Assembly: GCA_003132865.1 (NCBI GenBank)
Contig: PKYZ01000623.1
Location: forward strand, 1 to 5,171
Reading direction: 5' to 3'
Origin: Bryobacterales bacterium
GTDB taxonomy: Bacteria > Acidobacteriota > Terriglobia > Bryobacterales > Bryobacteraceae
Length of the DNA: 5,171 bases
The notes under the pieces were generated by a model that saw only the letters and a list, made by a program, of their open reading frames with translations, ran no database searches and was not told the origin of the DNA. The position numbers and the translations under genes are program-made. Positions within the stretch are counted from its first letter, which is position 1. Each line of letters begins with the position of its first letter. Of the stretch, positions 1 through 5,171 are shown in pieces.

Positions 1-1
1 T

Positions 2-34
2 GGCATTGGGCTGAAGCCCGTCAGGAGCGTCCTT
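2..34 (+). other. Out-of-frame 5' coding remnant of the AbiJ-NTD4 gene
   Basis: Read from base 2, this stretch encodes GIGLKPVRSVL. That is the expected N-terminal segment of AbiJ-NTD4 proteins, which typically run 'RIG..PVRSVLQ.DSMDDALRN'. The rest, QKDSMDGALRN, continues from base 36 in the frame of the downstream gene, so exactly one extra base (a T in the run 33-35) separates the halves. The frame is open to the window edge, and the true start codon probably lies some 15-20 bases left of base 1. Unshifted, this frame ends at TAA 143-145. The cause may be a real one-base insertion, a sequencing or assembly error, or a recoding site. The family match is from memory, not from an alignment. 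Confidence 0.7.
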
Positions 35-38
35 TCAA

Positions 39-43
39 AAGGA
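39..43 (+). promoter_or_regulatory. Possible ribosome binding site for an internal start at ATG 48
   Basis: AAGGA lies four bases before the ATG at 48. The spacing is short and the bases also encode conserved residues (Lys-Asp of the QKDSMD segment), so it may be coincidental. If used, it would allow translation of the 262-residue product despite the upstream frame break. Confidence 0.3.
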
Positions 44-47
44 CTCC

Positions 48-836
48 ATGGACGGCGCTCTAAGGAACAGGCTGTGGAACATAGTGACCACATCGCTATG
101 GAGCCGGTTTTCTGGTCAGCATTGGTCTGGGTCTGCGGGCGATAATTTCTTCCGGCTTCTTTGGCATTCTCACTACGGTGAGCCCATGGACCAAAGGCCG
201 CACGATTATCATGGGGCGATTGCTGAGGTTCGGAATCGGTACTTTAATAAATGGGAATGGAACGAGGTCTACGACTTCATCGAGTTTGTCGCGCGAAACA
301 ATCCCGACGATTATCACGGGTATTTTGTTGAGAACTGTAATCGCGTTCTGACGAAGGAACTGTCCGCATACCGCTTTGTCAAGGAAACCTTGATCCCGAT
401 CACCAGTCAGCAGGAGTTGGACGCGATTCAAAGTGCACTTGAACTGAAGGACGTCTTCAGGCCGGTCAGGGTTCATATTAGCACCGCCGTCGGCTTATTC
501 GCCGACCGCAAAAAGCCTGATTATCGGAACTCCATCAAGGAGTCGATCAGTGCTGTCGAATCGATTTGCAGCATCATTGTTGGGACTTCGGCGACTCTTG
601 GACAGGCCTTGAAGAAACTGGAGGACAAGGGTGTCTCCCTGCACGCCGCCTTGAAAAGCGCGTTTAGCAGCCTCTACGGATACACCAGCGATGCCGACGG
701 AATCCGCCACGCCCTGTTAGACGAATCGACGCTCGACTTTGACGATGCCAAATTCATGTTGGTTTCGTGCTCTGGATTCGTAAACTATCTTGCGGCAAAG
801 GCAAGCAAGGCGGGCGTCATCCCAGCCGGCAAATAA
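48..836 (+). CDS. AbiJ-NTD4 domain protein with HEPN-like C-terminal half (abortive-infection type), 5' end disrupted
   Basis: From memory of family sequences, this matches the AbiJ N-terminal-domain-4 group. Residues 1-115 carry its signature: MDGALRNRLWN at the start, FFRLLWH (34-40), WNEVYDFIEF (71-80) and a CNRVL..ELSAYRF stretch (97-110). Residues 135-250 form a helical HEPN-like half: DRKKPDYRNSIKESISAVE (153-171), TLGQALKKLE (183-192), LYGYTSDADGIRHALLDE (209-226) and DDAKFMLVSCSGFVNYL (232-248). Many HEPN proteins are RNases that cut RNA during phage infection. Here Arg220-His221 are the obvious candidate polar residues, but the spaced R-x4-6-H motif is not evident, so nuclease activity is unproven. 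The ATG at 48 is the only usable start in this frame, because a TGA lies at 12-14 and no GTG, TTG or CTG codon intervenes. AAGGA at 39-43 could serve as its ribosome site, with only 4 bases of spacing. Relatives normally extend about 20 residues further upstream; that part lies in another frame (see next entry). The lower G+C than the pump genes suggests horizontal acquisition. Confidence 0.82.
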   Translation: MDGALRNRLWNIVTTSLWSRFSGQHWSGSAGDNFFRLLWHSHYGEPMDQRPHDYHGAIAEVRNRYFNKWEWNEVYDFIEFVARNNPDDYHGYFVENCNRVLTKELSAYRFVKETLIPITSQQELDAIQSALELKDVFRPVRVHISTAVGLFADRKKPDYRNSIKESISAVESICSIIVGTSATLGQALKKLEDKGVSLHAALKSAFSSLYGYTSDADGIRHALLDESTLDFDDAKFMLVSCSGFVNYLAAKASKAGVIPAGK

Positions 837-860
837 CAGCGCCACGGCCACCTCCCGAGA
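837..860. other. 24-base convergent gap between AbiJ-type gene and adaptor gene
   Basis: The two genes end tail to tail. The gap shows no hairpin followed by a T-run on either strand, so neither gene has a recognisable intrinsic terminator here. Readthrough would create antisense RNA against the opposite gene. Confidence 0.6.
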
Positions 861-1977
861 TCATTTGCCGCCCAGGGGCATTCCGTCGCGCAGCTCATCG
901 GTGCCGCGGCGAACGACCTTGTCCCCGGCTGCCAGCGCGCCGGTCACCTCGATCAGGTCCCCATCGGCGGCGCCCTTCTTCACGTCCACCCACTCGGCGC
1001 GGCCGTTCCGCTCGCGGATGACGAACGTGCGCTCGGTGGTGCTGACCACGCTGGTCTTGGGTACGAATAGCGCGGGATGTTCGCGCCGCACGGGCCATTT
1101 GACGCTCGGATACATGCCGGGCGCGAGGGTGCCATCGCGATTGAGGACGTCCAGTTCGACAGGCATGGTACGCGTTTTGGGATCGAGCGCGTGCGCGATG
1201 CGCGCCACGGTTCCAGTATACGCGCGGTCGGGGTATGCCGGCACGTGAAAGGGAATGCTCGCGCCGCGCACCGTTCCGCCCACGTCTTCTTCGGGCACGG
1301 GCACGACCAGCCGCAGATGGGAGATCTGCTGAATCACCAGCAGCACCGGATCGGCGCCCGGTCCGACCAATGCGCCGGGATGCACGAAGCGGTCGGTGAC
1401 CACGCCGTCGAAGGGCGCGGCGATCTTCAGGTAGGCTTCTATATCTTTTTGGGCCCGCACGGCTGCGGCCGCGGCCTGGCTGGCCTGATCGCGCGCGCGC
1501 ACCAGGGCTTGCGCGGCTTCCACCTGCTTCTGCGACTGGACCACTTCGTTGCCGGCCACCGCGCCGGGCGTTTCGGCGGCCTTGCGGAGGCGCTCGTAGG
1601 TGCTCTCGGCCGCGGCGAGCTGGGCCTCGGCTTGCAGCTTTCCGGATTCGGCCGCCTGCACCTTGGACGCGGCTTCCGCGATTTGGGCTTCGAGCTCGGG
1701 CGCGCTGAGTTCGGCGAGCAGATCGCCTTGCTTGACCATGCTGCCGCGATCGACCAGCACCCGCTCGACATAGCCCGGCACTTTGGCGTGCAGCGAGACG
1801 GTCAGGTAAGGCAGGATTTCGGCGGGCAGGTCGACGGTGCGGGACACCGGCTTGGAGACGACCGGGACCAGGTCGATGGTTTGGGCGCACAGTGGCGCGA
1901 GCAGGGCAAATAAGGCTAGAAGGCGGCCTGAGAGGCCGCCGCAGGCTGAGAGCCTGCCCCACATTGCGGGAAAGCGA

Positions 1978-1991
<14 letters not shown>
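861..1991 (-). CDS. RND efflux periplasmic adaptor subunit (membrane fusion protein, HlyD/AcrA type)
   Basis: This is the periplasmic adaptor that joins an RND permease to an outer-membrane channel. Using the ATG at 1991-1989 the product has 376 residues, a normal size. Residues 1-36 are a probable signal peptide with hydrophobic core LLALFALLAPL and cleavage after Leu-Cys-Ala; Cys35 does not sit in a good lipobox. The first lipoyl half is at about 67-100 (KVPGYVERVLVDRG...GDLLAEL). An Ala/Gln/Glu-rich coiled-coil hairpin spans about 100-187. The second lipoyl half is at 188-210 (KIAAPFDGVVTDRFVHPGALVG). A beta-barrel follows at about 226-300, with PKTRTMPVELDVLN (271-284) and LAPGMYPSVKWP. 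A membrane-proximal domain ends the protein. The start overlaps the permease stop by 14 bases, indicating a coupled operon. No strong ribosome site precedes 1991. ATG 1964 (367 aa) is an alternative, also without one. An in-frame start at 2093 would lie deep in the permease gene and is unlikely. A palindromic repeat encodes residues 10-24. Confidence 0.94.
1922..1962 (-). repeat. Double-hairpin palindromic repeat inside the adaptor's signal-peptide coding region
   Basis: Two perfect adjacent hairpins are visible. GGCGGCCT (1922-1929) pairs with AGGCCGCC (1933-1940) around loop GAG. GCAGGCT (1941-1947) pairs with AGCCTGC (1951-1957) around loop GAG. The flank CCCAC (1958-1962) completes the unit, which on the - strand begins GTGGGGCAGGC. 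The same 11 bases recur at 5155-5165 in opposite orientation. On the - strand the unit is translated in frame as residues 10-24 of the adaptor (M-WGRLSACGG-LSGRL). The arrangement resembles REP-like dispersed repeats. Without a U-tract it is not a standard intrinsic terminator. Confidence 0.75.
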
Positions 1992-5124
<3,133 letters not shown>

Positions 5125-5128
5125 GCTT

Positions 5129-5135
5129 CTCCCCC
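5129..5135 (-). promoter_or_regulatory. Ribosome binding site of the RND permease gene
   Basis: On the - strand GGGGGAG stands four bases before the ATG at 5124. It is a purine-rich Shine-Dalgarno-like sequence and supports this start, which also places TM1 at the expected distance from the N-terminus. Confidence 0.65.
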
Positions 5136-5153
5136 AGGTCTGTCAGGATGCCT

Positions 5154-5171
5154 TGTGGGGCAGGCCCTCGG
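5154..5171 (+). repeat. Partial second copy of the TGTGGGGCAGGC palindromic repeat, cut by window end
   Basis: TGTGGGGCAGGC (5154-5165) is the exact reverse complement of 1952-1963. The following CCTCGG would be the loop and the beginning of the second arm of a GCAGGC...GCCTGC hairpin, but the window ends there. It lies 29 bases upstream of the permease start codon, so it is in the 5' leader or promoter region of the efflux operon. No -35/-10 promoter can be recognised in the 47 bases available. Confidence 0.55.

Noticed and set aside
8..19. Small palindrome GGGCT-GA-AGCCC near the left edge
   Set aside because: It encodes the conserved Gly-Leu-Lys-Pro of the AbiJ-type N-terminus and has only five pairs with a two-base loop. 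It lacks the GTGGGG flank of the repeat family, so it is likely chance.
767..1248. + strand open frames spanning the end of the AbiJ-type gene and the convergent gap
   Set aside because: They start inside the AbiJ-type gene and run antisense into the adaptor, and their products are Arg/Pro/Ser-rich with no domain.
1077..1913. + strand open frame (278 codons) opposite the adaptor
   Set aside because: It is antisense to the adaptor, and its His/Gly/Arg-rich composition follows from the codon bias of the opposite strand.
895..1962. - strand frame of 355 codons inside the adaptor gene, starting at a GTG in the repeat
   Set aside because: The product is dominated by Arg, Ala, Gly and Pro, a typical out-of-frame shadow. 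The adaptor frame carries all the conserved motifs.

Overview
The window holds three protein genes in two convergent blocks. On the + strand, the left end carries a gene of the AbiJ-NTD4 family, a HEPN-linked abortive-infection-type protein. It is cut at its 5' end by the window edge and is broken by a one-base frame change at about 32-36. On the - strand, positions 5124 down to 861 hold a two-gene tripartite-efflux operon. The RND inner-membrane permease (1048 aa) comes first and the periplasmic adaptor (membrane fusion protein, about 376 aa) follows, with a 14-base overlap. The two blocks meet tail to tail with only 24 bases between stop codons. No outer-membrane factor (TolC type) and no regulator lies inside the window.

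The organism is a Gram-negative bacterium, because an RND pump with a periplasmic adaptor needs an outer membrane. The efflux genes are GC-rich and the defence-type gene is visibly poorer in G+C (1681-1740 has 37 G+C of 60; 241-300 has 26 of 60). This fits a recently acquired accessory gene next to host genes. A palindromic repeat with the core TGTGGGGCAGGC occurs twice. From memory it resembles dispersed repeats of Acidobacteria such as the Solibacter/Bryobacter group, and the permease's TM4 signature also suits that phylum. The taxonomic call is an inference only.

The permease and adaptor should work together. The permease takes substrate from the periplasm or inner membrane using the proton-motive force, and the adaptor links it to an outer-membrane channel encoded elsewhere. 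The substrate cannot be read from the sequence. The permease has Asp-Glu instead of Asp-Asp in TM4 and no lysine at the usual TM10 relay position.

Three points deserve a second look. First, the AbiJ-type gene's conserved N-terminus can be read across a CTT-T-CAA junction that has the same geometry as the prfB +1 frameshift site. Second, a double-hairpin repeat lies inside the adaptor's signal-peptide coding region. Third, a 12-bp perfect inverted repeat belonging to that repeat family brackets the permease gene almost exactly. I saw no tRNA, rRNA, CRISPR array, transposase or clear intrinsic terminator.
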